From: Rhodococcus oxybenzonivorans
GTDB lineage: Bacteria > Actinomycetota > Actinomycetes > Mycobacteriales > Mycobacteriaceae
DNA: 64,000 bases
Reading direction: 5' to 3'
NCBI RefSeq assembly: GCF_003130705.1
Contig: NZ_CP021354.1
Coordinates: 5,208,001-5,272,000, forward strand
In this document: one piece after another, positions 17,876-26,593 of the stretch
How positions within the stretch are numbered: position 1 is the first letter of the stretch
Layout: every line of letters begins with the position of its first letter
Made by a program: the position numbers and the translations under genes
The notes under the pieces: generated by a model
Told to the model about the DNA's origin: nothing
What the model saw: only the letters and a program-made list of their open reading frames with translations
Databases searched by the model: none

Positions 17876-18232
17876 TCACGCACCTTCCCGCGGCGTCCCA
17901 TTCGACAGCGACATACGGGCTCGCACCCGGGCCGTCGTGTGCCAGATCGTGGTGGTGTCGTGGACGCTGATGCAGGGCACAGCGTTGTCCCGGGCCTGCC
18001 GCACGACGAGCGACTCCGCCGACGAGCACCGGCCGTCGAGCACATCCTCGGTCACGATCACGCAGAGCACGTCGTCGCCGAAAGACCGGATCGGTTCGAG
18101 CCCCTGAAGAACGACCCACTGCCGGACCATCGCCCACTGCGACACGTCCGAACGTCGAGTGGGATTACCGACGAACAGCACGCGCCGCGATCGACGGCAC
18201 CGCGCCGTCCGGATATCGGAAATGGGTGACAT
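17876..18232 (-). CDS. BRCT-like small protein, module copy 2
   Basis: 118 residues from ATG 18232, which has AGGAG 8 bases upstream; a longer in-frame extension to 18406 lacks such a site. RRVLFVGNPTRRSDVSQW, GLEPIRSFGDDVLCVIVTED and AVPCISVHDTTTIW align with the gene at 8976-9347. The BRCT-like fold is an inference from strand/helix order and the terminal Trp. It is separated from the SPW gene by 96 bases on the same strand. Confidence 0.62.
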   Translation of the reverse strand: MSPISDIRTARCRRSRRVLFVGNPTRRSDVSQWAMVRQWVVLQGLEPIRSFGDDVLCVIVTEDVLDGRCSSAESLVVRQARDNAVPCISVHDTTTIWHTTARVRARMSLSNGTPREGA

Positions 18233-18480
18233 GACGGGTGCTCCTGTCCACGAGGATGAGTGATCCGATGCGCGATAACGCATGGCACAACTCTCCCGCC
18301 GTTCCCGGCCGGCGTCTGTCGACCGATCGGGCGCCATTCGGGTTGAATTCGTCGTCCCCCGATCGGCCGACCCGAGGTGGGCGCGAAAGTACGCTCGAGT
18401 GCACATCGGCGCTCACGGGAAACGTCGCATGATCACGGTTCCACCATGAGCGATGAGCAGTACGCGCACCTACTTAAGTG

Positions 18481-18496
18481 GTATCGCTGGCGATAC
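18481..18496. promoter_or_regulatory. Palindrome GTATCGC-TG-GCGATAC upstream of hicB
   Basis: Perfect 7-bp arms with a 2-base centre, about 150 bases before hicB. The right arm runs into GATACTATT, which could be a -10 region. HicB-type antitoxins carry a DNA-binding domain and commonly repress their own promoters at such palindromes, so an autoregulatory operator is the simplest reading. Confidence 0.5.
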
Positions 18497-18547
18497 TATT
18501 GGGGTCGATACAAGCGAAGTTGATCGCGAGGATGAGGTCCGCAGAGC

Positions 18548-18656
18548 GTGACGTATACCGAGCTGTTTAACTTCTGCTGCGACACCGGCTTATCAGGTCG
18601 GCCAGATCGTCACCGCATACGACAAGCTCACTAAGGAGGCTGACAACAATGGCTGA
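18548..18656 (+). pseudogene. Short frameshifted reading frame before hicB
   Basis: GTG 18548 gives MTYTELFNFCCDTG, after which the sensible frame shifts by one base to AYQVGQIVTAYDKLTKEADNN and stops at 18654-18656, overlapping the hicB ATG. The two halves join into a compact 37-residue product sitting where a toxin partner would be expected. It does not resemble HicA (no GSH motif), and the shift may be decay, a sequencing error or simply chance. Confidence 0.35.
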
Positions 18657-19011
18657 CGCATCGCACTACACCTATCGGGTGACCTGGTCGGAGGGCGACG
18701 GCGAATTCGTCGGGGCCGTCGCCGAATTCCCGTCGTTGTCCTGGCTGGCGGAAACACAGGCCGAAGCACTCGACGGTGTCATCGGCCTCGTCCGTGAAGT
18801 GCTCGAGGACATGGCGCTGACCGGTGAGCAACCACCAGTCCCCATCGCGGATCGGCCCTACAGCGGCAAGTTCATGGTCCGCACGTCCCCGCAGGTGCAC
18901 CGGACCCTGGCGATCGAAGCCGAGGAACAGGGGGTCTCGCTCAACATGCTGGTCAACCAGAAGATCACGACTCAGGCTGCGCCTCGGTCAGCAGCCGCCG
19001 GTGCCGCCTGA
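18649..19011 (+). CDS. hicB: HicB-family antitoxin
   Basis: 120 residues. The N-terminal half YTYRVTWSEGDGEFVGAVAE with FPSLSWLAETQAEAL is the degenerate RNase-H-like HicB domain; the C-terminal YSGKFMVRTSPQVHRTLAIE with EQGVSLNMLVNQKI is a ribbon-helix-helix DNA-binding domain. It would bind a HicA-like mRNA interferase and repress its own promoter. AAGGAGG at 18634-18640 is a strong ribosome site. No HicA gene is present on either side, so it is an orphan or has an unusual partner. Confidence 0.85.
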   Translation: MADASHYTYRVTWSEGDGEFVGAVAEFPSLSWLAETQAEALDGVIGLVREVLEDMALTGEQPPVPIADRPYSGKFMVRTSPQVHRTLAIEAEEQGVSLNMLVNQKITTQAAPRSAAAGAA

Positions 19012-19226
19012 GGAAAGACCCGGAGGCAAACTGGTGCGGAAGACGACGTCAGGCTATCTCTCATCACACCGGGTACGGGGTGCGCACCGCGCCGGGACTT
19101 GCGCGCGCGTACTGCGAACTACTCGCCGATCGCGTCGGCGATCTGTGACGACTCTGACGCACCCTTCCCAGGACACGGCATGATTCATGCGTATCCGCGG
19201 GGAGGGGTGCGTCGTAAAGAGGCGCC

Positions 19227-19748
19227 TCAGTTACCGCCCTCGGCGGGCGGGTCTTCACCCTCGACCGGCGGATCCTCGCCCTCCACCGGCGGGTCTTCAC
19301 CCTCGACCGGCGGGTCCTCGCCCTCCGCGGGCGGGTCCTCACCCTCGGCCGGAGGCGGATCCTCACCTTCCGCGGGCGGCGGCACCACTGGCGGTGGCAC
19401 GACGGGCGGTGGCGGGATCACCGGCGCCGGCGGCGGCGCGACGCCTGCGGGTGGTGGATTCACGGGCGCCGGCTGACCTGCGGCGGGGGCTTGGCCGCCA
19501 CCACCTCCCGACCCTGCGCCTGGCGCACTGCCGCCACCGTCGTTCGACCCGGGCGGCACGGCGGGCGGTACCGACTCCGAGGTCTTCGTCGTCGAGGTGG
19601 CCGAGGTCTTCGTGGCCTTGGTAGTGGAGCTGGAGGTTTCGGAGGTCGGTGTCGGTTCGGTGTCGGATCCGCACGCCGACAGGGTGAGGAGTGCGCAACT
19701 TGCCGCGGTTATCACCAAGCGTTTCAAAGACAGCTCCTTCGTTTGCAC
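19227..19748 (-). CDS. Proline-rich repeat lipoprotein
   Basis: 173 residues. A signal peptide ends in the lipobox LSAC (Cys26), so it is lipid-anchored outside the membrane. A Thr/Ser-rich stalk (residues 27-65) is followed by Gly-rich and then Pro-rich blocks, and the last 50 residues are tandem copies of a seven-residue unit, [AV]EGEDPP, with one eight-residue variant. No folded domain is visible; it is probably a cell-wall-spanning or surface-exposed stalk. The DNA repeat unit is 21 bases, so copy-number change would keep the frame. Confidence 0.75.
   Translation of the reverse strand: MQTKELSLKRLVITAASCALLTLSACGSDTEPTPTSETSSSTTKATKTSATSTTKTSESVPPAVPPGSNDGGGSAPGAGSGGGGGQAPAAGQPAPVNPPPAGVAPPPAPVIPPPPVVPPPVVPPPAEGEDPPPAEGEDPPAEGEDPPVEGEDPPVEGEDPPVEGEDPPAEGGN
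19233..19385. repeat. Tandem 21-base repeats in lipoprotein gene
   Basis: About six to seven copies of a 21-base unit (CGGCGGGTCTTCACCCTCGA-type) encode the [AV]EGEDPP heptads. Copies differ mostly at third positions (TCTTCACC/TCCTCGCC) in an alternating fashion, which suggests the array grew by duplicating two-unit blocks. Confidence 0.7.
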
Positions 19749-19895
19749 ATCTATTTACCAGTCACGGCGGAACCTACAGTCTGATCGGTATGGTTTGTCC
19801 GGTTTCGACCGAAATCGAGACCGACCCGATTCCGATCTGCCGACACCCGCGCGCGCCTCGGCGAAACCACCGGCGACGGCGGTACCGTCGAGAAG

Positions 19896-20624
19896 GTGAT
19901 GGGACTGCCTGATGCGATCTCGGCCTGTTTGTTCGATCTCGACGGTGTGCTCACCGGCACGGCGGTGCTGCACCGCAAAGCCTGGAAACGCACGTTCGAC
20001 GAGTTTCTGAAGCATCGCGAGGGCCCGAATTTCCGGCCGTTCACCGACCAGGACTACTACGACTACGTCGACGGCCGGCCCCGCGCCGACGGGGTGCGCA
20101 CCTTCCTCACCTCCCGCGCGATCACGTTGCCGGAGGGACTCCCCGACGATCCGCCGGGCGCCGAGACGGTGAATGGTGTCGGAAACACCAAGAACGTCCG
20201 CCTTCTGCGGGTAATAGACGAGGAGGGGGTCAGCCCGTACCCCGGTTCGGTGCGATACATCAAGTCCGCGTACGACGCCGGGTTGAAGATCGCGGTGGTC
20301 ACGTCGTCGGCGAACGGGAAGCAAGTCCTCGACGCCGCCGATCTCAGCCGATATGTGCACGTGCGCATCGACGGCGTGGTGATCCGCGATCAGGAACTCC
20401 GTGGCAAGCCTGCACCGGATTCCTTCCTCGCCGCAGCGCGCGCACTCAACGTGCATCCCGATCAGGCGGCCGTGTTCGAGGACGCCCTGTCCGGGGTGGA
20501 AGCGGGACGCGCCGGTGAATTCGGATTCGTTGTCGGCGTGAACCGCAACGATCAAGCCGAAGCCCTCCGCGCGCACGGCGCCGACGTGGTGGTCAACGAC
20601 CTGGCCGAACTGCTGGAAAGGTGA
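19896..20624 (+). CDS. Beta-phosphoglucomutase family HAD hydrolase
   Basis: 242 residues. HAD motif I is FDLDGVLTG near residue 14 (nucleophile Asp and second Asp), motif II is VVTSSAN, motif III uses Lys of GKPAPDSF, and motif IV is VFEDALSGVEAG. The cap domain and the threonine/tyrosine pattern fit beta-phosphoglucomutase, which converts beta-glucose-1-phosphate to glucose-6-phosphate. The next gene, a GH65 phosphorylase, makes exactly that substrate, and the two overlap (GTGA), so they form a disaccharide-breakdown unit. Confidence 0.9.
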   Translation: MMGLPDAISACLFDLDGVLTGTAVLHRKAWKRTFDEFLKHREGPNFRPFTDQDYYDYVDGRPRADGVRTFLTSRAITLPEGLPDDPPGAETVNGVGNTKNVRLLRVIDEEGVSPYPGSVRYIKSAYDAGLKIAVVTSSANGKQVLDAADLSRYVHVRIDGVVIRDQELRGKPAPDSFLAAARALNVHPDQAAVFEDALSGVEAGRAGEFGFVVGVNRNDQAEALRAHGADVVVNDLAELLER

Positions 20625-22969
20625 GCATGGCAGACGACAAGGGCTACGAGATATCGCCGTGGCAGCTGCGCTGGCGCGGACTGGACCTGCAGGCACTCCA
20701 CGCCACCGAGTCGACCTTCGCGCTCTCCAACGGGCACATCGGCATTCGGGGCACCTTCGAGGAGGGTGAACCACGGGGCCTGCCCGGCACCTACCTGAAC
20801 GGCTTCTACGAGCAACGCCCGCTGCCCTATGCCGAGGCCGGTTACGGCTATCCCGAGGACGGCCAGACGGTAGTCAACGTCACCGACGGCAGCATCATCC
20901 GGTTGCTGGTGCAGGACGAGCCACTGGACATGCGGTACGGCAGTGCCACACACCACGAGCGAGTGCTCGACTTCCGGTCCGGCACACTGCGCCGCACCAC
21001 CGAATGGACCTCCCCGACCGGCCGACGGGTGCGCATCCATTCGGAGCGGCTGGTGTCGTTCACCTCCCGTGCGGTCGCCGCCATCCACTATGAGGTGGAA
21101 CCACTCGACGGGGACATCGAACTCGTCCTGCAATCGGACCTCCTGGCGAACGAGCCGATCCCGGCGCGGACGGACGACCCGAGAGTCGCGGCAGCCCTGG
21201 ACAACCCGCTGGTCTCCGATTTCGCCGCCGCCCACGACTTCCGAGCAGTCCTCGCCCACCACACGCGGAGCTCGGGTCTGCGCATGGCCGCAGGCATGGA
21301 CCACGAGATCGACCTCCCGGCAAATGCCCGCTGCGGCATCGAGACCGAAGAAGACCTTGCCCGCCTCACCGTCGCCGCCGATGTACCGAGCGGACAGCGA
21401 CTACGGGTCACCAAGTATCTGGCCTACGGATGGTCGGCCCGACGGTCCACACCAGCATTGCGCGGGCAGGTCGAGGGCGCCTTGGCCGGAGCGCTCGAAA
21501 CCGGCTGGGACGAGCTGCTGCGCCGCCAACGCGAATACCTCGACGACTTCTGGGAAACCGCGGACGTGGAGATCGACGGTGACGCGGAACTCCAGCAGGC
21601 GGTGCGTTTCGCCCTCTTCCACGTGCTGCAGGCCGGTGCGCGCGGTGAGTCGCGCGCTATTCCCGCGAAGGGCCTGACCGGCCCCGGCTATGACGGGCAC
21701 GCCTTCTGGGACACCGAGACGTTCGTGCTGCCGCTGCTCACCTACACCGTGCCCGACTCTGCCCGCGACGCCCTGCGCTGGCGACATTCCACCCTGGACA
21801 AGGCGAAGCGGCGGGCCCTGCAACTCGGCCAGGGCGGTGCCGTCTTTCCGTGGCGGTCGATCACCGGTGACGAGTGTTCCGGATACTGGCCCGCCGGAAC
21901 CGCCGCGTTCCATGTGGGTGCCGATGTGGCGGTGGCGACGTCGCGGTACCTGGCCGCCACCCACGACGCCGAGTTCGAGGACGAATGCGGGCTCGAGCTG
22001 CTGGTCGAGACCGCACGGTTGTGGGCCACCCTGGGCCACCACAATTCACGCGGCGAATTCCGCATCGACGGTGTTACAGGACCCGACGAATACACGGCCA
22101 TCGCCGACAACAACGTGTTCACCAACCTCATGGCGCAGAAGAATCTGCGCGACGCGGCCACCGCATGCGAGCGGCGACCCGCAAAGGCGCGCGAGCTGGG
22201 CGTCGACGATGAGGAAGCGGCACGGTGGCGGGACTCGGCCGAGCACATGCGCATTCCGTACGACGCCGCACTGGGCGTGCATCAGCAGTCCGAAGGCTTC
22301 ACCCATCACGACGAATGGGACTTCGAGGGCACCCCGCCCGAGCACTACCCCCTGCTCCTGCACTACCCGTACTTCGACCTCTACCGCAAACAGGTGGTCA
22401 AACAGGCAGACCTGGTGCTGGCGATGTATTTGCGTGGTGATGCCTTCACCCCCGAGCAGAAGATCGCCAATTTCGCCTACTACGAGGCGCTCACGGTCCG
22501 CGACTCGTCCCTGTCGGCGTGCGTCCAGGCGGTCATGGCCGCGGAGGTCGGGCACCTGCAACTCGCTTACGACTACCTGGCCGAGGCCGCACTCACCGAT
22601 CTCCACGACCTCCACGCCAACGTGGAGAACGGACTTCACATCGCCTCACTGGCGGGTACCTGGACGGCCTGCGTCGCCGGATTCGGCGGCATGCGGGACC
22701 ACGACGGTGACGTGACGTTCGCACCCCGGATCCCGCCGCAGTTGACGCGACTATCGTTCCGCATGACCGTGCGCGGCAGCGCAATACACGTCGATGTCCG
22801 TCCGCTGGTGGCGACGTATCGGCTGATCTCCGGCGAGCCCCTCCAGTTGGCGCACCACGGAAGCACATTCACGTTGGACGCCTCCCCGGTCACCAAACCG
22901 ATTCCCACCGCACCGGACAGCCCAGCGGTCCGGCAGCCGTACGGTCGTGCTCCCGTTCGTCGCGGGTAA
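20621..22969 (+). CDS. Glycoside hydrolase family 65 phosphorylase (trehalose/maltose type)
   Basis: 782 residues. It has the N-terminal beta-sandwich (ESTFALSNGHIGIRGTFEE), the (alpha/alpha)6 catalytic barrel with GYDGHAFWDTETFVLP and GITGDE-like SITGDECSGYWPAGTAAFHV, and the general acid Glu490 in VTGPDEYTA. GH65 enzymes cleave trehalose, maltose or kojibiose with phosphate to give beta-glucose-1-phosphate. The coupled beta-phosphoglucomutase upstream finishes the pathway. The start is GTG 20621 in a GTGA overlap; ATG 20627 is nearly as good. Substrate choice cannot be read here, though trehalose is plausible in a mycolic-acid actinobacterium. Confidence 0.92.
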   Translation: MSMADDKGYEISPWQLRWRGLDLQALHATESTFALSNGHIGIRGTFEEGEPRGLPGTYLNGFYEQRPLPYAEAGYGYPEDGQTVVNVTDGSIIRLLVQDEPLDMRYGSATHHERVLDFRSGTLRRTTEWTSPTGRRVRIHSERLVSFTSRAVAAIHYEVEPLDGDIELVLQSDLLANEPIPARTDDPRVAAALDNPLVSDFAAAHDFRAVLAHHTRSSGLRMAAGMDHEIDLPANARCGIETEEDLARLTVAADVPSGQRLRVTKYLAYGWSARRSTPALRGQVEGALAGALETGWDELLRRQREYLDDFWETADVEIDGDAELQQAVRFALFHVLQAGARGESRAIPAKGLTGPGYDGHAFWDTETFVLPLLTYTVPDSARDALRWRHSTLDKAKRRALQLGQGGAVFPWRSITGDECSGYWPAGTAAFHVGADVAVATSRYLAATHDAEFEDECGLELLVETARLWATLGHHNSRGEFRIDGVTGPDEYTAIADNNVFTNLMAQKNLRDAATACERRPAKARELGVDDEEAARWRDSAEHMRIPYDAALGVHQQSEGFTHHDEWDFEGTPPEHYPLLLHYPYFDLYRKQVVKQADLVLAMYLRGDAFTPEQKIANFAYYEALTVRDSSLSACVQAVMAAEVGHLQLAYDYLAEAALTDLHDLHANVENGLHIASLAGTWTACVAGFGGMRDHDGDVTFAPRIPPQLTRLSFRMTVRGSAIHVDVRPLVATYRLISGEPLQLAHHGSTFTLDASPVTKPIPTAPDSPAVRQPYGRAPVRRG

Positions 22970-23136
22970 CGCTCATCGGAAGCTCGCACTCCGCCCCGGT
23001 GGAACGACGTTCGGCGAGGTGGTGGTTCAGGTTCGGTAGGTCGGGGTACGAGGTCACAGGGTAGCGTCCTGGACGGACGTCCCATTTGTACCGAATGCCC
23101 CACCCACTGATTAGTCCTGCACCGAAAGAGTCGCCG

Positions 23137-25122
23137 ATGCCCGTCGCAGTGCCCGCACGACCGCGTGTTGCCCGACTCGTTGCCGTACTGGCCGCGTGCG
23201 GACTCGTCCTCCTGCCGATGCCGGTTGCGTACGCGCAAGACCCGGTGGACCAGCCCGCACCCGCCGAGTCGGTCACTCTCGGTTCCCGCGCACTCGGTTT
23301 CGGTGCCGCTGTTCCGTTCCAGGGAAATCAGGACGAGGTCACCGTCACGGTGCCCGTCCCACAGGGCCTCACCCCCACGTCGCTCGAGGCGGTGGCCGAT
23401 CTTCCGGGCAACGTGGGACGTGCCTGGATCGACGTCGAATCGGCAGACCGGTCTCTGGCCCGAGTGGATCTTCCCGGTGCTCCCGCTGCCAATGCGCCGA
23501 TATCGATTCCGCTCACCGGCGCCGAGATCACGGATCAGGCGGTGGCAGTCACCCTGCGCAGCACGCTCATCCCGATCGACAACTTCTGCCCCGAGGCGTG
23601 GGCGAGCCGCGGCCTCACCCTGCGGGACGTCACGGTCCGCTACAGCGGCGCACCCACGGATCCGGCTGTAGTGGCCGACTTCCTGCCGCCGGTTCTGCAG
23701 CAGCTCGTCCTCTACATCCCCGGCGACCCCACCGAGACCGAGAGTGCCGCCGCCCTCGATCTCGCCGGGGCGGTCGTCGCGTACTACGGCGCCCAGCCCG
23801 TACGCGTCGACGTCCGAAAACTACCGGAGGGCCTGCCATTGCTGCCTCCCTCCGGCGGCCCGTTCGAACGGTCGGTGATCATCCGGGAGAGCGGCGAGCC
23901 CGCAACAGAACTAGTTCCCCTGCCCGGTGGAGGTTCGGCCCTACGCCTCAACGGAGACGACGCCACCCTGCAGGATCAGGTTCGACTGGTCACCAGCAAG
24001 GTCGCTGCGGTGGCCGTCGACGCCCGGGCCATCGCCGGGTCGATGGATCGCCCGCCGATACTTGCTCCCACCTCCACCACCTTGCGGAATCTCGGCCAAA
24101 CGAATCTCGTCGCCACGTCCAGTGGGCGGGCCGAGGTGGCCGTGGGCTTGGATCAGAGCCGACTCGGCCGGGCGTCGGGGTCGTTGCGGGTCAACTTGCA
24201 GGGCTCGTACACCCCGCTGCCCGATGACCGAAGCGGTCTCCTGTCGGTGACCGCGGGCGAGTACACACTCGACAGCTGGGCGGCCGAACCCAGCGGAGTC
24301 ATCGATCGCTGGATCGACGTCCCCGACGACGCCCTGCGCCGGGTCACCACCCTCACCGTCGCCCTGAACACCACGGGTGCCACCAACCACTGTGGCACAG
24401 AGCAACCCGTCACCCTCACCATCGACCCCGACAGCGAGGTCACCAGCGAACCGTCGAAAGAGCCGAACCCTACGGGCTTCCAGGCTCTGCCGCAGTCAAT
24501 GCTGCCGGGGGTCGACGTCGCAGGCACGGTCGGTGGGTTCGACGACACAGCCCGGGCGGTAGCCGTCGTCACCGGACTGCAGTCGTTGACCACCATCCCA
24601 CTCGACCCCCGCTGGGTGTCCCTGGACGAGGCGATCGAGTCCGCGAAGCCCGCCATTCTCATCGCGGCCGACGGCGCTCTGCCCGACAGTGTGCCGCTGC
24701 CACTCGAACGCACCGAGAACACCACGCTCGAGCTCACGGACCCGTCGACCGACGAATCGGCGGCGGTCACCTTGGGCGCACCGATCGACTTCGCGTCGCT
24801 GCAAACGACGTTCGACGGAAAACGGCAGCTGGTGGTCGCCGGCTCCACGGGTGTGCCGGGGGAACTCGACCGCACGCTCGAATGGCTGCATAGCTCGCCC
24901 GACCGGTGGGCGGGCCTCGACGGCGACGTCCTGTTCACGACCGCCGACCGGGACCCCGTCGAACTGTCCGTGCCGGACAGCGGCAGCAGTTCCACCTCTT
25001 CGGGGATATCCGCGGCCCTGGTGTGGGTACTTGCGGTAGGCGGGGCCCTCTTCCTGGCCGGCATCGTGGTGGCCGTGGTGGTGCTCCTGCGGTCACGTCG
25101 CTCGCGCACGGCTCCGCGGTGA
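23137..25122 (+). CDS. BcsB-like membrane-anchored polysaccharide synthase partner
   Basis: 661 residues from ATG 23137 (a longer start at TTG 23086 is possible). A signal peptide (ARLVAVLAACGLVLLP, cleavage after AYA) precedes a long extracytoplasmic part made of beta-rich domains, and one C-terminal helix (ALVWVLAVGGALFLAGIVVA) anchors it, leaving a basic tail. This layout, and its place directly before a cellulose-synthase-like gene, matches BcsB, the periplasmic subunit that guides nascent cellulose. Sequence similarity to BcsB is only general, so the polymer may not be cellulose. It is the first gene of a four-gene operon. Confidence 0.7.
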   Translation: MPVAVPARPRVARLVAVLAACGLVLLPMPVAYAQDPVDQPAPAESVTLGSRALGFGAAVPFQGNQDEVTVTVPVPQGLTPTSLEAVADLPGNVGRAWIDVESADRSLARVDLPGAPAANAPISIPLTGAEITDQAVAVTLRSTLIPIDNFCPEAWASRGLTLRDVTVRYSGAPTDPAVVADFLPPVLQQLVLYIPGDPTETESAAALDLAGAVVAYYGAQPVRVDVRKLPEGLPLLPPSGGPFERSVIIRESGEPATELVPLPGGGSALRLNGDDATLQDQVRLVTSKVAAVAVDARAIAGSMDRPPILAPTSTTLRNLGQTNLVATSSGRAEVAVGLDQSRLGRASGSLRVNLQGSYTPLPDDRSGLLSVTAGEYTLDSWAAEPSGVIDRWIDVPDDALRRVTTLTVALNTTGATNHCGTEQPVTLTIDPDSEVTSEPSKEPNPTGFQALPQSMLPGVDVAGTVGGFDDTARAVAVVTGLQSLTTIPLDPRWVSLDEAIESAKPAILIAADGALPDSVPLPLERTENTTLELTDPSTDESAAVTLGAPIDFASLQTTFDGKRQLVVAGSTGVPGELDRTLEWLHSSPDRWAGLDGDVLFTTADRDPVELSVPDSGSSSTSSGISAALVWVLAVGGALFLAGIVVAVVVLLRSRRSRTAPR

Positions 25123-25132
25123 CGACTCCCCC

Positions 25133-26593
25133 ATGGTTACTCGACATCCCGCGTTCGACGCATCCTGGCGCCTGGGCCTCCGCTGGATCCTGATCGGGGC
25201 GGCCACCGTCTTCGGCTTCTGGAAGACCTGGCAAGACGTCTGGTTCAGCGCAGTCGAGGGCACGGCCATCGGTTATGTCTTCGTCGTGCCATTTCTCTGC
25301 ATCACCGCGGCCATCGGAATTTCGCTACGACGGAACAACGAGCTACCGATCCACGACCGTCAGACCGACAAGATCGTGGGCGGCATCGGTCTGCTCGTGT
25401 CGCTGGGCATTCGCATGCTGCTGATGCCCCGGTACGCGGAGAACTACCAATTGATGCATCTCGACGTGGTCGCGGCATGGGTGTTCCTGTTCAGCGCCGC
25501 GGTCCTGGTGTTCGGACTGCGGTCGGTCAGCCGCTTCTGGCCTGTGTGGTTACTCGGGATCGGGCTGTTCCCCCTTCCCTACCGCACTCTCGGGGTCCTG
25601 CTCGGCGGCAACCGATTCGCGTTCGGGCTCATCATGGTGGTTCTCGCGTCCGGGGCCGCGGCCATCGCAGTCAACCGCAGCAACCGGCGGGCGGTCGCCG
25701 GCTTCGCCGCCTCCGTCCTGCTCGGCACGATCGCCCTGCACTTCACGGTGCAGCACTTCCCGACCGCCCCGCTGTTCGTCGTCCAACTGGGTCCGGCCTT
25801 GGGCAGCGCCATTCTCGTCGGGATCGCGTTCTATGTGTACACGCGGCGCGGTGGCCCGATGACACCGCTGGACCGGCCGGTGCGGCGTCCCACGACACCG
25901 ACGAGCGGGTTGACGACGGTCGCCGTCTTCGCGGTGGCGCTCGTGATGTTCATCCCCCCGCTCCCGGACCAGAACCTCACCCCAGTCTCCCCCGGCCCAC
26001 CGCCGTCCGCCGCCGCGGGAATTCTCGTCCCCAGCGGATGGGAGCAACATGCGGTGACCGAATATTCGTGGCCGCGTCGATACTTCGGTGTCACTTCGGA
26101 ACTCACCCGCCAGACCATCCGCACGACCGAGCCGAATCCCGCGTGGGATACCCAGAACCGCAACCGCACCGTTCAGGTCGACGTGCTCTCGGTCCGCAGG
26201 CCCAGCACGCTGGAGGTGTATCCCAGCCAGACCATGTACGAACTCGAAAACGCGCGGGTCAGCCCCAAGGTCGCGATCGACATCGGGCGGGGTGTCGTGG
26301 CGGAGATGTACACCATCGTCGACGACGATCTCCTGCTCACCTGGAGCAACCTCAATTTCGTGTGGGTGCGGAGCCCGGAGCTGACCCAGCGCATCACGCT
26401 CGTCAGCGTCGACAATCACGAGCCCGACGCCCAGTTCCCCGAACCGGCGCCGTCCATGGCCACCAACGGCGCCAATACGCTGGCCGTGCTGCTCCGCGGA
26501 CAGAACGCGGTGTCCGACACCGAGCCGGAATACAAGGACCGCGACATGCTGGTGACCTTGGCGGGGGAAATCGTGAAGGAGCAGCAATGGTGA
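25133..26593 (+). CDS. Polytopic membrane protein of polysaccharide operon
   Basis: 486 residues. About nine membrane helices fill residues 15-275, then a roughly 200-residue extracytoplasmic domain begins at GILVPSGWEQHAVTEYSW. The arrangement (membrane bundle plus outer tail) faintly recalls exosortase/EpsI fusions, but the exosortase Cys/Arg/His triad is not evident, so no function is assigned. It follows the BcsB-like gene by 10 bases and overlaps the next gene by 7, so it almost certainly works with them in polymer export or modification. Confidence 0.65.
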   Translation: MVTRHPAFDASWRLGLRWILIGAATVFGFWKTWQDVWFSAVEGTAIGYVFVVPFLCITAAIGISLRRNNELPIHDRQTDKIVGGIGLLVSLGIRMLLMPRYAENYQLMHLDVVAAWVFLFSAAVLVFGLRSVSRFWPVWLLGIGLFPLPYRTLGVLLGGNRFAFGLIMVVLASGAAAIAVNRSNRRAVAGFAASVLLGTIALHFTVQHFPTAPLFVVQLGPALGSAILVGIAFYVYTRRGGPMTPLDRPVRRPTTPTSGLTTVAVFAVALVMFIPPLPDQNLTPVSPGPPPSAAAGILVPSGWEQHAVTEYSWPRRYFGVTSELTRQTIRTTEPNPAWDTQNRNRTVQVDVLSVRRPSTLEVYPSQTMYELENARVSPKVAIDIGRGVVAEMYTIVDDDLLLTWSNLNFVWVRSPELTQRITLVSVDNHEPDAQFPEPAPSMATNGANTLAVLLRGQNAVSDTEPEYKDRDMLVTLAGEIVKEQQW

